This document shows, one piece after another, positions 1 to 8,006 of a stretch of DNA of 64,000 bases; within the stretch, counting starts at the first letter, position 1; each line of letters begins with the position of its first letter. This DNA comes from Chryseobacterium indoltheticum (GTDB lineage: Bacteria; Bacteroidota; Bacteroidia; Flavobacteriales; Weeksellaceae): the NCBI RefSeq assembly GCF_003815915.1, contig NZ_CP033929.1, forward strand, positions 3,100,001-3,164,000, read 5' to 3'. Made by a program: the position numbers and the translations under genes. A model generated the notes under the pieces. That model was not told the origin of the DNA and made no database searches. It saw only the letters and a list, made by a program, of their open reading frames with translations.

Positions 1-1
1 T

Positions 2-427
2 CGGAAAATTCCTTTGTTAAAAGTATTTTATGTAGGTTTAGTTTGGGCACTGGTCAATTCATGGCTGACTTTACCTGAATTTAATTTGCCTATATCTTTT
101 ATCAGTTTCTTTTTTGTGACGGCACTTGTTTTACCATTCGATATTCGGGATATGAAAAGTGATACTATTCAGACATTCCCAAAATTAATTGGCGTTCAAA
201 ACACAAAATATCTTGCTTATCTTTTAGTTTTTCTTGCCTGCATTTTATCTATTTTTTATTTAAAGATTCAATTTGCTGCCAGCTTTTTTTTAACCTTAAT
301 TTTCACCTTTATTCTTATTTATTTTTCTAAGAATACAAATAAAGATTCATATTATTCTTTTTGGGTTGAGAGTTGTTCGGGACTTCCTTTTTTGTTTTTA
401 ATTATTTATCTTTACTTAAAATTTTGA
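2..427 (+). CDS. UbiA-like prenyltransferase family membrane protein (5' cut by window edge)
   Basis: The frame is open to the left edge (residues R-K-I-P precede the first possible TTG), so this is the C-terminal part of a longer gene. It is very hydrophobic with about five membrane segments. The motif FDIRDMKSD near residue 48 matches the second aspartate-rich motif (DxxxD) of UbiA-type intramembrane prenyltransferases, which bind the Mg-diphosphate of a prenyl donor there. Family assignment rests on that motif and the topology; the first Asp-rich motif would lie outside the window. The substrate cannot be told. It ends 3 bp before the ATG of the following antitoxin-like gene. Confidence 0.55.
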   Translation, partial: RKIPLLKVFYVGLVWALVNSWLTLPEFNLPISFISFFFVTALVLPFDIRDMKSDTIQTFPKLIGVQNTKYLAYLLVFLACILSIFYLKIQFAASFFLTLIFTFILIYFSKNTNKDSYYSFWVESCSGLPFLFLIIYLYLKF

Positions 428-430
428 GTG

Positions 431-706
431 ATGGAAAATATGAATGAATATAAATTGAGACTGATTCAGAAAATAATCAGAATTGATGATATTAAAGTTC
501 TTTTAAAAATAGAAGAATACATCTCAGAATTTGAAAAAAACAATATAAAAAACATTGTGAGTGACGATACAGCAATTTATCAATCAAAAATTCACTTTAC
601 AAATGAGCAGCTAAAATTAATTAAAGAAGCCGAACAAGATATTGAAAGTGGTAATTTCTACACTGATGAAGAAGTAAGAAAAATGACTGAAGAATGGTTG
701 AAATAA
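431..706 (+). CDS. Antitoxin-like protein of a type II toxin-antitoxin pair
   Basis: A 91-aa acidic, helical protein without a recognisable DNA-binding motif. I start it at the ATG at 431; a GTG directly upstream adds one residue. Its C-terminus (FYTDEEVRKMTEEWLK) resembles the short antitoxins that precede RelE/ParE toxins in Bacteroidota: the end of such proteins usually wraps and neutralises the toxin. It overlaps the next gene by 13 bp, the usual coupling of antitoxin and toxin. No family name can be given with certainty; the assignment comes mainly from size, composition and context. Confidence 0.6.
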   Translation: MENMNEYKLRLIQKIIRIDDIKVLLKIEEYISEFEKNNIKNIVSDDTAIYQSKIHFTNEQLKLIKEAEQDIESGNFYTDEEVRKMTEEWLK

Positions 707-984
707 TTTGGTCTTCTAAAGCTCTTTTTGATAAAAAAGAAATTCTTGAATTTTGGATTTCAAAAAACAGATCAAATATATACAGTAAAAAATTAAACCT
801 TTTAATTGAACAAAAGCTGAAACAAATTTCAGAAAATCCAGATTCCGGAATTCAAACAAACATTGAAAATATAAGAGCTGTTTTAGTTGAAAATTACTAC
901 ATTCATTACTCTATAAAACCTGAAACAATTAGAATTTTAAGAATTTGGGACGCCAGACAAAATCCCGAACATTTTACTTTATAA
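694..984 (+). CDS. RelE/ParE-family toxin
   Basis: A 96-aa basic protein with the ParE/RelE plasmid-stabilisation pattern: an N-terminal strand (VEIIWSSKALFDKKEILEFW), a helical hairpin, the ISENPDSG turn, and C-terminal strands ending in IRILRIWDARQNPEHF, where RelE/ParE proteins have the R-I-L-R-I-W-D-x-R-Q-(N/D)-P signature. RelE members cleave ribosome-bound mRNA and ParE members poison gyrase; the sequence does not decide between them. It overlaps the antitoxin-like gene and its stop codon directly abuts the recF start, so the pair sits inside a housekeeping gene string rather than on an obvious mobile element. Confidence 0.75.
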   Translation: MVEIIWSSKALFDKKEILEFWISKNRSNIYSKKLNLLIEQKLKQISENPDSGIQTNIENIRAVLVENYYIHYSIKPETIRILRIWDARQNPEHFTL

Positions 985-2088
985 ATGATCATCAATAAAC
1001 TTACCCTTTACAATTTTAAAAATCATTCTGAAAAAAAGTTTGAATTTTCCCCGCAAATAAACTGTTTTGTAGGAAACAACGGCGTTGGAAAAACCAATAT
1101 TCTCGATGCGCTGCATTATCTCTCTGTAGGAAAAAGCTTTTTAGGAAATACTGATACTAACAACATCAAAAAAGATGAAGATTTTTTCACCCTTGATGCT
1201 GAAATTCAGAATGAAGACAGTGAAGATACTTTAAAAATATCTCAGCCGAGAGAAGCTAAAAAGGTCATTAAAAAGAATGATAAAAGCTACGACAGAATGG
1301 CCGATCACATTGGTTATTTGCCAAGTGTGATGATTTCTCCTTACGACTCAAACCTCATCTCAGATTCCGGGGAAAGCCGCAGAAAGTTTTTAGACTCGAT
1401 GATTTCTCAGACCGATTCCGGATATCTTTATGATTTGATTCAGTATCAGAAAACCATTCAACAGCGAAATGCTTTACTGAAATATTTTGCAAAAAACAGA
1501 GTTTGGGATAAAGATTCATTGGAAATATACGATGACCCGATCACGAAATCCGGAACTAAAATCTTTGAGAAAAGAAGAGAGTTTGTCGCAAAATTAAACC
1601 CAATCGTTCAGAATTTTTATCAGATTATTTCTGGTGGAAAAGAAAGTGTTTCTGTTATTTATGAATCTCATCTATTGGAAGGCTTCGACTCCGCTCAGCC
1701 TGACAGAAAATTTCATGAACTTTTAATTGAAAGTTTAGAACGGGACAGAATGCTGACCTACACTTCAAAAGGAATTCATAAAGATGATTTGCTTTTTGAA
1801 ATGGATTCCGTTCTCATAAAAAAAATAGGTTCTCAGGGACAGCAAAAATCGTTTTTAATTTCATTAAAATTAGCTCAAATGAGCTTGATAAAAGAATTAA
1901 CGAATAAAACACCCATTCTTTTACTGGATGATATTTTTGATAAGCTCGATGATACCCGGGTTGCTCAATTGATTAAATTGGTTAATCAGGAAAATTTCGG
2001 GCAGATTTTCATTACCGATACTCACAGAGAACGTACTGAAAGTGTGGTTAAGAAGATTAATGAAGAGAGTATAATTTTTGAAGTGTGA
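985..2088 (+). CDS. recF: DNA replication and repair protein RecF
   Basis: A 367-aa RecF: N-terminal Walker A GNNGVGKTNILDAL (about residues 30-43), central coiled region, signature LGQ-like SQGQQKSFLISLKLAQ (about 284-300), Walker B PILLLDDIFDKLDD (about 311-324), and the C-terminal FITDTHRE segment. RecF is an SMC-like ATPase that loads RecA at gapped DNA with RecO and RecR. The start ATG directly follows the stop of the toxin gene. Odd feature: the segment EGFDSAQPDRKFHE at about residues 232-245 is encoded by a sequence resembling a dispersed intergenic repeat (separate entry) and lies in a loop between conserved blocks. Confidence 0.95.
   Translation: MIINKLTLYNFKNHSEKKFEFSPQINCFVGNNGVGKTNILDALHYLSVGKSFLGNTDTNNIKKDEDFFTLDAEIQNEDSEDTLKISQPREAKKVIKKNDKSYDRMADHIGYLPSVMISPYDSNLISDSGESRRKFLDSMISQTDSGYLYDLIQYQKTIQQRNALLKYFAKNRVWDKDSLEIYDDPITKSGTKIFEKRREFVAKLNPIVQNFYQIISGGKESVSVIYESHLLEGFDSAQPDRKFHELLIESLERDRMLTYTSKGIHKDDLLFEMDSVLIKKIGSQGQQKSFLISLKLAQMSLIKELTNKTPILLLDDIFDKLDDTRVAQLIKLVNQENFGQIFITDTHRERTESVVKKINEESIIFEV
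1684..1705 (+). repeat. Dispersed short repeat inserted in frame inside recF
   Basis: The bases encoding F-D-S-A-Q-P-D read CTTCGACTCCGCTCAG followed by CCTGACA. The same skeleton CTTCGACnnnGCTCAGG occurs in an intergenic repeat of this window at 17302-17318. Such elements are, from memory, widespread in Chryseobacterium and Flavobacterium genomes. The insertion keeps the reading frame and avoids conserved motifs. Confidence 0.55.
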
Positions 2089-2092
2089 TCTT

Positions 2093-2389
2093 ATGAAAAA
2101 AAATAAAAAACGAGAATTCCAATCTTCTGAGTTGGTAAAATCTTTTGCGAGAATTCATGGTTTTGAAGATAAGCTGATTGCTTTTGAAATTAAAGATTTT
2201 TTGGAAGATTATCTTGATGAAAGTCTTTTTCAGGAAATTGTCAGTGTCAATATAGACGACAAAATTATTCAGATCAGAATCAATTCACCTTTGCTGAAAA
2301 ATGATTTTAAAATGAGAAAAAGCATTTATCTAAAAAAGTTTCAGGATAAATTTGGGGAAGAAAAATTTATTGATCTTCAGATTTTGTAG
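2093..2389 (+). CDS. DUF721/DciA-like protein
   Basis: A 98-aa protein; I use the ATG at 2093 rather than the upstream TTG at 2078, since ATG-KKNKKREFQSSELVKSF is a normal N-terminus for this family. The pattern of an N-terminal helix (LVKSFARIHGF), followed by alternating strands with VNIDDKIIQIRINSPLLKNDFKMRKSIYLKK, fits DUF721, the fold shared with DciA, the replicative-helicase operator of many bacteria that lack DnaC. The position right after recF is common in flavobacteria and suits a replication/repair role. Its 3' end overlaps the convergent Gcr-family gene by 23 bp. Confidence 0.75.
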   Translation: MKKNKKREFQSSELVKSFARIHGFEDKLIAFEIKDFLEDYLDESLFQEIVSVNIDDKIIQIRINSPLLKNDFKMRKSIYLKKFQDKFGEEKFIDLQIL

Positions 2390-4400
2390 GAATTGAATTC
2401 TGTACCAGACTATTTGCTTTCAAATCAAAAGTCGATTGCAAAGGGATGAAAAACTTCAAAGGATTTCTTACAAAATATCTGAAAATTGCACGGTAAATTT
2501 CCCTTACTTCGCCAAAATTCATTTTTCTAGAGCGGAATGCCAAAAACATAGACAAACTGAAACTTACCAGAAAATTGAAAAATCCAATGATGAAAACGGT
2601 TATAAAGGAAGTCCAGAAAACTGAAGAATCTACAGTAAAATCTTTTCCGTACAAACCAATTGCAAAGTTACCGGCAGCAAAAGTAATGTGACGAATATCG
2701 AGATCGAGACCGAAAAATAGGCCGACGGGCGCTGTTGCACCAAGGAAAACTCCAAACCAGAAATTAGAAATAATACCAGCCCAGTTTTTTGCGTAATATT
2801 TTGAGAGACTTTTCGCAAAACGAGCTCCAAAAATCCTTCTTATGGGAAGATTTTTGGCAATTCGATCCGGAATCTGATAAAACACAGAGTTATTCCCAAT
2901 ATTCCCTGAAATAATCCCTGAAATAAAAAGATAAAAACCCGCAATACAGGCGTGTAAAATTGCTTTAGATTTAAAAGGATCAAGATCTTTCAGCAACCTG
3001 TCCGATTTTTCTACCGCCAGATTCTGCGAGAAAAAAACATCCAAACCATAAATAATCAGCAATGCAATCGGGAAGGAAAGAAGTACATTTCCCACAAAAG
3101 CAATGAATTGACTTCGGAATAATTTCGAGACCAAATCAGCAAATTCATTATAATTTTGTTTTGTAGTTTCTTGCTCAGACAAGACTTTTGTCATCGTTGC
3201 AGCCGTCATTGCAGGCTGTTTTGTTGCTAAAGTAAAGCCCATAAGATAAATCATCACAAATCCCATTGCATAATTTAATGAATACAAAAATGCATGGAAA
3301 AAGTCACTACCAGGCATAAAACCATACAGCATTTTCAGAACACATAAAGCACCAACAATAATTCCGCCGCCGCTTGCTTTGTAAAACATTTTCATGTACT
3401 GCTTGCGACTTGAGGTGATGTAATGACTTCCGGTTTCTGCGGTGTGGTTTGTAATCAAATGCGAAATCAAACGCGTGCTGTCATTGATAAGATCTGAAAT
3501 ATTATTCTTGTGCGATTTATAGCTCAGAATATTAAAAACCAACTGTTTAGATTTTATAACAACATCTTCAGGCTGATCAATAATCAATAAATTGACAATT
3601 TCAGAGATTCTCTGTGTCTGCTGGCGAATCTTAAGCAAAGATTGATTAATCTTCCCCGAAATACCGTATTTTGAAGAGTTTTTAAAAGCGATATTTACAA
3701 AATTCTGACATTGCTCAGCATAAATTTTGATCTGTTTATAACGGCTGTCTTTGGAATGCAGTTGAATCTCAGGATTGATTTTAAAATCTTCAGCCAAAGC
3801 TTCTAATTCGTTTTGTAATGCCAAAAAAGGATTATCAAAATTTCTGTATTCAGGAGCCATTCTTACGACATCAACTTCCAGAGCCATACCTGTCACGCGC
3901 CACGAAAGGATATTCATTGAAAATATAAGTTCGCTTTTTACGTTTGTTTTTTCGATGAAATCTGAAATTCCTAAAATATTCAGGAATTCATTAACCTCAT
4001 CTTCAGGAATATTATGCAGATATTCAATATCTTTTTTTGGACTGAAACTGACATTATCAATAACATACCAAACTGTTTTTTCATGTTCTACCGGCGGTAA
4101 AATTTTATTTAATATCCTTTTTTTGAGTTCGGGAAAGAAAGCGTTTTCCGAGAGAATATTGGCCTCCGTTAAAGAAAGATTGAAAGGCCTTTCTTCAAAA
4201 ATAGTGAAAAGATAATGTCTGAAGTGATTTGCAGAGCTCGGGTTTGACTTTAAAAAATCAAGAACATTCTTAAAATCTGTCTTTTTTATTGCTTCTAAAA
4301 ACTCTGCTAAAGGCTCCAATGAAGAAGTCTCATTCTTAAAAGAAAAATACTTTTTAAGGACAGATTCAAAATTTTTTGTGCTCGAACTCAACAGTCTCAT
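2367..4400 (-). CDS. Gcr/'site-specific recombinase' family membrane protein
   Basis: A 677-aa protein with a soluble N-terminal two-thirds rich in helices and a C-terminal part holding several membrane segments (for example around ASGGGIIVGALCVLKMLYGF, FVGNVLLSFPIALLIIYGL, and WTSFITVFIIGFFNFLVSFS). The layout and stretches such as ATKQPAMTAATMTKVL match the SpecificRecomb family (Gcr of Neisseria). The family name is historical: there is no tyrosine- or serine-recombinase active site visible and the membrane topology argues against a DNA recombinase. True function is unknown. It precedes mtgA's 3' neighbour order on the minus strand with a 13-bp gap, so the two may be cotranscribed. Confidence 0.75.
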   Translation of the reverse strand: MRLLSSSTKNFESVLKKYFSFKNETSSLEPLAEFLEAIKKTDFKNVLDFLKSNPSSANHFRHYLFTIFEERPFNLSLTEANILSENAFFPELKKRILNKILPPVEHEKTVWYVIDNVSFSPKKDIEYLHNIPEDEVNEFLNILGISDFIEKTNVKSELIFSMNILSWRVTGMALEVDVVRMAPEYRNFDNPFLALQNELEALAEDFKINPEIQLHSKDSRYKQIKIYAEQCQNFVNIAFKNSSKYGISGKINQSLLKIRQQTQRISEIVNLLIIDQPEDVVIKSKQLVFNILSYKSHKNNISDLINDSTRLISHLITNHTAETGSHYITSSRKQYMKMFYKASGGGIIVGALCVLKMLYGFMPGSDFFHAFLYSLNYAMGFVMIYLMGFTLATKQPAMTAATMTKVLSEQETTKQNYNEFADLVSKLFRSQFIAFVGNVLLSFPIALLIIYGLDVFFSQNLAVEKSDRLLKDLDPFKSKAILHACIAGFYLFISGIISGNIGNNSVFYQIPDRIAKNLPIRRIFGARFAKSLSKYYAKNWAGIISNFWFGVFLGATAPVGLFFGLDLDIRHITFAAGNFAIGLYGKDFTVDSSVFWTSFITVFIIGFFNFLVSFSLSMFLAFRSRKMNFGEVREIYRAIFRYFVRNPLKFFIPLQSTFDLKANSLVQNSIPTKSEDQ

Positions 4401-4413
4401 TGGTGCAAAGATA

Positions 4414-5058
4414 CTATTTCAAACTCACATTCCTCATTTGTCTCATAATCCAGTTGTGCTTCTTTCTCAGATAAGCGGACGGATTTTTGGGATCGTATTT
4501 TTTAGGATTAGGCAAAACAGCGGCAATCCATGCTGCTTCTGAAGTATTAAGATCTTTAGAAGGTTTTCCAAAATAATACTGTGCAGCAGCTTCTACCCCG
4601 AAAACACCTTGCCCCATTTCAATAGAATTCAGGTATCTTTCCAGGATAATGTCTTTAGACCAAACCTTTTCGATGATGAATGTATAAACTGCTTCTAGCC
4701 CTTTTCTCACCCAACTTCTGCCTTGCCAAAGGAAAACATTTTTAGCCGTTTGCTGTGAAATAGTACTTCCGCCTCTCAGTTTTTTCCCTTTTTCATTATT
4801 TTTCATGGCTTTTTCGATCGCTGTATAATCAAAACCGTTGTGATTGAAAAACTTCTGATCTTCGGAGGCAATGACGGCTTTTTTTACGTTCGCTCCCATC
4901 TCATCGTAAGAAATGTAATCACGGTGCAGTTTTCCGTACTCAAAAAGACCACTGATTTGTGTAATCGTAATGGGTGGATTGAAAAACCTTCCCCAAACAA
5001 TAAAAACCACATTCAAAATCAGAACAATAAAAATAAATTGTTTTATTTTTTTCCACAT
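4414..5058 (-). CDS. mtgA: Monofunctional biosynthetic peptidoglycan transglycosylase
   Basis: A 214-aa protein: one N-terminal membrane anchor (about residues 7-24) followed by a GT51 glycosyltransferase domain. The catalytic segment VIASEDQKFFNHNGFD carries the essential Glu of GT51 enzymes, followed by RGGSTISQQTAKNVFLW, KILERYLN-like EIMGQGVFGVEAAAQYYFGK and the final IAAVLPNPKKYDP. It polymerises lipid II into glycan strands at the periplasmic face of the inner membrane and, having no transpeptidase domain, does not cross-link. Length is normal for MtgA. It lies 40 bp downstream of the binding-protein gene in the same direction. Confidence 0.93.
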   Translation of the reverse strand: MWKKIKQFIFIVLILNVVFIVWGRFFNPPITITQISGLFEYGKLHRDYISYDEMGANVKKAVIASEDQKFFNHNGFDYTAIEKAMKNNEKGKKLRGGSTISQQTAKNVFLWQGRSWVRKGLEAVYTFIIEKVWSKDIILERYLNSIEMGQGVFGVEAAAQYYFGKPSKDLNTSEAAWIAAVLPNPKKYDPKNPSAYLRKKHNWIMRQMRNVSLK

Positions 5059-5098
5059 ATGCTAAAAACTTAACGCAAAAGTATAAAAATACTGCGAG

Positions 5099-6145
5099 TT
5101 ACCGTACTTCGTTCATATAAGTCAATTGATAATCGGGCAAAAGCTCAGGATGAAATATCTTGATATAATCTTTTAAAACAACGTCTGACCGCACCACTCC
5201 GCTTTCAAAAAAATCATTGGCTTTCTGCTTCTCTCTTCCTGAAACACCATAGATTTTTCCTTTGTTGAAAACGTCTAGCTTTCCATAAAACGGATTGATA
5301 TTCAGCATCTCTTTTTTCGATAAATGATTTCCTGCGTTTACCCAGAACTGAATATTTTTAGATTTTGCAAAAACCTCTTCAAAGCTCATCGTTACAGCTT
5401 TTTCTTCAGTATTATCTTTTAAAATATAATGAGCGTTTGCATCTGCAATATAATTGGCTGTAAATGTTTTTCCACCCGGCATATACCAAACATCGCCGTA
5501 CATTTCATTCGCCAAAATATTAGGCTTTGACGTTGATTGTAAAGCTATTTTTTTTAAATCATTATAATTTTTCTGAATTTGGTTAAATCTTTCTTCCGCT
5601 TCTTTTTCTTTTCCTAAAAGTTTCCCAAAAAGTTTGATGTATGAAGTTTTCACCATCGGACTTTGCTCCATATATTCATCTAAAAAAATAACCTGAATAT
5701 TATTGTTTTTCAAAAGCTGGTACGTGTTGTCAAAACTCGCGATATAATTGGTGAAAATTGCATCAGGTTTCATCGAAATTATTTTTTCTACATCATATTT
5801 CTGTTCGTTTCCGACATTCTGAATTTTTCTCGATTTTACTAAACCGTGAATTTTTTCTGAATAAATATATTCGGGACTTGCAATTCCGATCACTACATTT
5901 TCGGCTTCGAGCTCAGAAACAAAGCCCATCAAACTTGCATTCAAAAGTATAATTTTATGGAAAGGAACTTTATTTTTTTCAAAACTATAAGTAAAATTAC
6001 CCGATTTCACATCTAATTTCCCATCATCATCTTTAAACTGCAGTCTAGAAGAGATCACTTCCCAATCGGGAGACGATATTTTTTGTTCTCTTTTACAGTT
6101 GGTTAGAAATAAAAATGCGATTATCAGTAAAAAATTTGCTTTCAT
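5099..6145 (-). CDS. Periplasmic binding lipoprotein of an iron-siderophore/cobalamin-type ABC importer
   Basis: A 348-aa protein with a lipoprotein signal (FLFLTNC, lipidated Cys about residue 17) and the helical-backbone binding-protein fold of the FepB/BtuF/FhuD class. Typical blocks are ILLNASLMGFVSELEAENVVIGI (about 65-88), VEKIISMKPDAIFTNYI and IQVIFLDEYMEQSPM. Such proteins hand iron-siderophore, haem or vitamin B12 to an inner-membrane permease. No permease or ATPase gene is adjacent, so the ligand cannot be inferred from context. The same direction and tight spacing with mtgA suggest readthrough. The divergent tRNA promoter lies within 30 bp of its start. Confidence 0.8.
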   Translation of the reverse strand: MKANFLLIIAFLFLTNCKREQKISSPDWEVISSRLQFKDDDGKLDVKSGNFTYSFEKNKVPFHKIILLNASLMGFVSELEAENVVIGIASPEYIYSEKIHGLVKSRKIQNVGNEQKYDVEKIISMKPDAIFTNYIASFDNTYQLLKNNNIQVIFLDEYMEQSPMVKTSYIKLFGKLLGKEKEAEERFNQIQKNYNDLKKIALQSTSKPNILANEMYGDVWYMPGGKTFTANYIADANAHYILKDNTEEKAVTMSFEEVFAKSKNIQFWVNAGNHLSKKEMLNINPFYGKLDVFNKGKIYGVSGREKQKANDFFESGVVRSDVVLKDYIKIFHPELLPDYQLTYMNEVR

Positions 6146-6169
6146 CTTTCAAAGAAACTAAAAAAGTAT

Positions 6170-6177
6170 TATATTTG
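6170..6177 (+). promoter_or_regulatory. Putative -7 box TATATTTG for tRNA-Arg
   Basis: TATATTTG matches the Bacteroidota -7 consensus TAnnTTTG and ends 15 bp before the mature tRNA 5' end, the right spacing for a tRNA promoter. No good -33 TTG is at the expected distance. Confidence 0.6.
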
Positions 6178-6192
6178 CAAACCTTTAAACAA

Positions 6193-6266
6193 GGCCTCGT
6201 GGCGCAACTGAATAGCGCATCTGATTACGGCTCAGAAGGTTACAGGTTTGAATCCTGTCGAGGTCA
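6193..6266 (+). tRNA. tRNA-Arg (anticodon ACG)
   Basis: A complete cloverleaf can be folded by eye. The acceptor stem GGCCTCG pairs with CGAGGTC (one G-U), the D stem GCGC/GCGC closes an AACTGAATA loop, the anticodon stem TCTGA/TCAGA closes loop TTACGGC with anticodon ACG, and the T arm ACAGG/CCTGT closes TTTGAAT. The discriminator base is A and CCA is not encoded. ACG is read as ICG after A34 deamination, decoding CGU/CGC/CGA. Confidence 0.97.
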
Positions 6267-6280
6267 CAAACAGCCAAATG

Positions 6281-6314
6281 GCTCCATTTTAATCTAAATG
6301 GAGCTGTTTTTTTT
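6281..6314 (+). terminator. Rho-independent terminator after tRNA-Arg
   Basis: GCTCCATTT and AAATGGAGC form a 9-bp perfect stem around loop TAATCT, followed by TG and eight T residues. It sits 15 bp after the tRNA. Confidence 0.9.
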
Positions 6315-6646
6315 ATGCCAGAGCATACCAGAATAATGTTTTATAAAACTTTAATAAAACCTATTCAAATATTCATTTTTTGCGCAAAAGTTAATTTTTT
6401 TTACATCATTCCTAAAGACCTTTTTTAGGTACATTATTTTTATTGATGATCTCAACATCGCTACAAAAAAGTTCTTTCCATTGATGTTAACGCTGTCCTA
6501 GTACTAATAATCTGTTTCTTTTTTGTTGATTGTTTAATTTTGATATAAAAATTTATACCGATAAAAATGCTGGACATTTAACCAGTTTAATAAATCACAT
6601 TTTATATAATTTTTCTATTAATTATGAAACTTCATTAAAAATTGAA
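6315..6646. other. Gene-free leader region upstream of dps
   Basis: About 330 bp of very AT-rich sequence with no convincing gene. The open frame that runs into dps from 6530 is non-coding in character: it contains the regulatory repeats described next and has no family similarity. Confidence 0.6.
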
Positions 6647-6715
6647 TTCACCGACTCATTTTGCCCATTCACCGAAAAAGTCATCCATTTTTTAAGATTC
6701 ATTCTGAACTTTACA
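6647..6715 (+). promoter_or_regulatory. dps promoter: 21-bp-spaced direct repeats plus -7 box (candidate LytTR regulator site)
   Basis: TTCACCGA at 6647-6654 is repeated at 6668-6675, start-to-start 21 bp, so both copies lie on the same DNA face. After exactly 30 bp comes GAACTTTACA (6706-6715), equivalent to TAGCTTTACA in two other promoters of this window (11622-11690 and 14236-14304). No -33 TTG is present, which suits activator-dependent transcription. Direct repeats with a centre-to-centre distance of about 21 bp are typical of LytTR-domain regulators, and one is encoded at 7289-7984. Confidence 0.75.
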
Positions 6716-6757
6716 TCAGAAAAAGAGCAATACCGCTCTTACTTAAATCTTAAAATT

Positions 6758-7234
6758 ATGAAAACAAACATCGGACTTACAGAGCAAAACACAGAGGCTG
6801 TTGCAGAACAATTGGCAAAATTATTAGCTGACGAAACTGTACTTTACATAAAAACCAGAAATGCCCATTGGAACGTGACTGGCGATAATTTCCACGCCAA
6901 CCATATTTTCTTTGAAGAACAGTACAAACAGTTGGACGGGTTGATTGACAGCGTTGCAGAACGTCTAAGAAAAATCGGACATTACGCACCTGCCACAATG
7001 AAAATCTATCTTGAATTGACGCATCTTACAGAATACAGCGAAAGAACCAATGACGGATTAGGCTTTATGAAAGATTTACTAAAAGACCACGAAAGCATCA
7101 TCGATTTTCTAAGAGGAAATGTTACACCTTTCGCTGAAAAATACAAAGATTACGGTTCCAGCGACTTCATCACAAGTCTGATAGAAACGCACGAAGAAAT
7201 GGCTTGGATGATACGTTCTTACTTCAGAAATTAA
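6758..7234 (+). CDS. dps: Dps family DNA-binding ferritin-like protein
   Basis: A 158-aa protein starting at the ATG at 6758; the open frame further upstream holds the promoter and is not coding. The Dps ferroxidase motif is clear: NAHWNVTGDNFHANHIFFEEQYKQLDGLIDSVAERLR, with the His of HWN, the His of FHANH and the D/E pair that bind iron between subunits. Dps forms dodecamers that oxidise Fe(II) with hydrogen peroxide and store the mineral, shielding DNA in stress and stationary phase. It is followed after 54 bp by the LytTR regulator gene. Its promoter shares the 21-bp direct-repeat architecture with two other stress operons here. Confidence 0.93.
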   Translation: MKTNIGLTEQNTEAVAEQLAKLLADETVLYIKTRNAHWNVTGDNFHANHIFFEEQYKQLDGLIDSVAERLRKIGHYAPATMKIYLELTHLTEYSERTNDGLGFMKDLLKDHESIIDFLRGNVTPFAEKYKDYGSSDFITSLIETHEEMAWMIRSYFRN

Positions 7235-7256
7235 AGAAAATAAGAAAAGGAATAAT

Positions 7257-7264
7257 TATATTTG
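7257..7264 (+). promoter_or_regulatory. Putative -7 box TATATTTG for the LytTR regulator gene
   Basis: TATATTTG matches TAnnTTTG and lies 24 bp before the ATG at 7289. It would let the regulator be transcribed independently of dps. Confidence 0.5.
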
Positions 7265-7288
7265 TGTCAACCATAATAAACTATCTCT

Positions 7289-7984
7289 ATGAAAGCCTTG
7301 ATTGTTGATGATAACGATATCGCAAGAACCACGCTCGCACATTTGGCAAAACAAGTCCCGAATTTGACGATTGTCAACGAATATTCCAATGCGATTGAAG
7401 CTTACAATCATTTGCAGAACAATCAGGTAGATTTGATATTTCTCGATATCGAAATGCCGGAAATGACAGGAATCGAACTCACCAAAAACCTTGCAGGAAA
7501 AGATATCATCATCATTTTTACGTCTTCAAATAAGGATTACGCACTCGAAGCTTTCGAACTGAATATCGCAGATTACATCCTGAAACCCGTAATGCCTGCA
7601 AGATTTTTACAGGCGGTAAGCAAAGCACAATCGATTTTGGAAAGCAGAAAAGAAGATGTTGAAGTGACCAAAGATGAGTTCCTTTTCGTCAGAGATTCCA
7701 ATATCACAAGGCGTTTGAGGCTCGACGATATTTTTTATGCGGAGGCAATGGGCGATTACGTGAAGTTTTACACAAGGGAAAAAATGTTTGCCATTCACGG
7801 CAAGATGAAAACGGCAGAAGAACGTCTCCCGAAAGACCATTTTATCAGAGTTCATCGCTCTTACATCGTTTCGGTTGGCAAGATAGACACGCTTCAGGAC
7901 GGCGGAATTATGATAAACGGAAAATTCATTCCCGTTGCAGATGCGTACAGAAGAGCGCTCAACACCAGAATGAATGTTTTTTAG
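7289..7984 (+). CDS. LytTR-family response regulator
   Basis: A 231-aa two-domain regulator. The receiver domain (residues 1-118) has acidic pocket D7-D8, phospho-acceptor D53 in LIFLDIEMPEMTG, T78 and K99 in ILKPV. The LytTR DNA-binding domain (about 128-231) shows FFYAEAMGDYVKFYT, MKTAEERLPKDHFIRVHRSYIVSVGKID, the LytR/AlgR/AgrA pattern. LytTR proteins bind paired 9-10 bp direct repeats about 21 bp apart. It lies between dps and a hybrid histidine kinase and is the best candidate for the factor that reads the repeats at 6647, 11622 and 14236. Whether the downstream kinase phosphorylates it is unknown. Confidence 0.93.
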   Translation: MKALIVDDNDIARTTLAHLAKQVPNLTIVNEYSNAIEAYNHLQNNQVDLIFLDIEMPEMTGIELTKNLAGKDIIIIFTSSNKDYALEAFELNIADYILKPVMPARFLQAVSKAQSILESRKEDVEVTKDEFLFVRDSNITRRLRLDDIFYAEAMGDYVKFYTREKMFAIHGKMKTAEERLPKDHFIRVHRSYIVSVGKIDTLQDGGIMINGKFIPVADAYRRALNTRMNVF

Positions 7985-8006
7985 AATTAGCCAGATTTAT
8001 TAATTA

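Noticed and set aside
2078..2092. TTG start of the DciA-like gene
   Set aside because: The ATG at 2093 gives a normal N-terminus; the TTG would add residues from the recF overlap.
2367..4400. Functional site-specific recombinase
   Set aside because: The family name is misleading: several membrane segments and no recombinase catalytic motif are seen.
6193..6266. tRNA-Arg as attachment site of a genomic island
   Set aside because: I found no duplicated tRNA 3' end elsewhere in the window and no integrase gene.
6530..6757. Upstream extension of dps by 76 codons
   Set aside because: The extension contains the promoter repeats and -7 box, lacks family similarity, and the Dps-like sequence begins exactly at the ATG at 6758.
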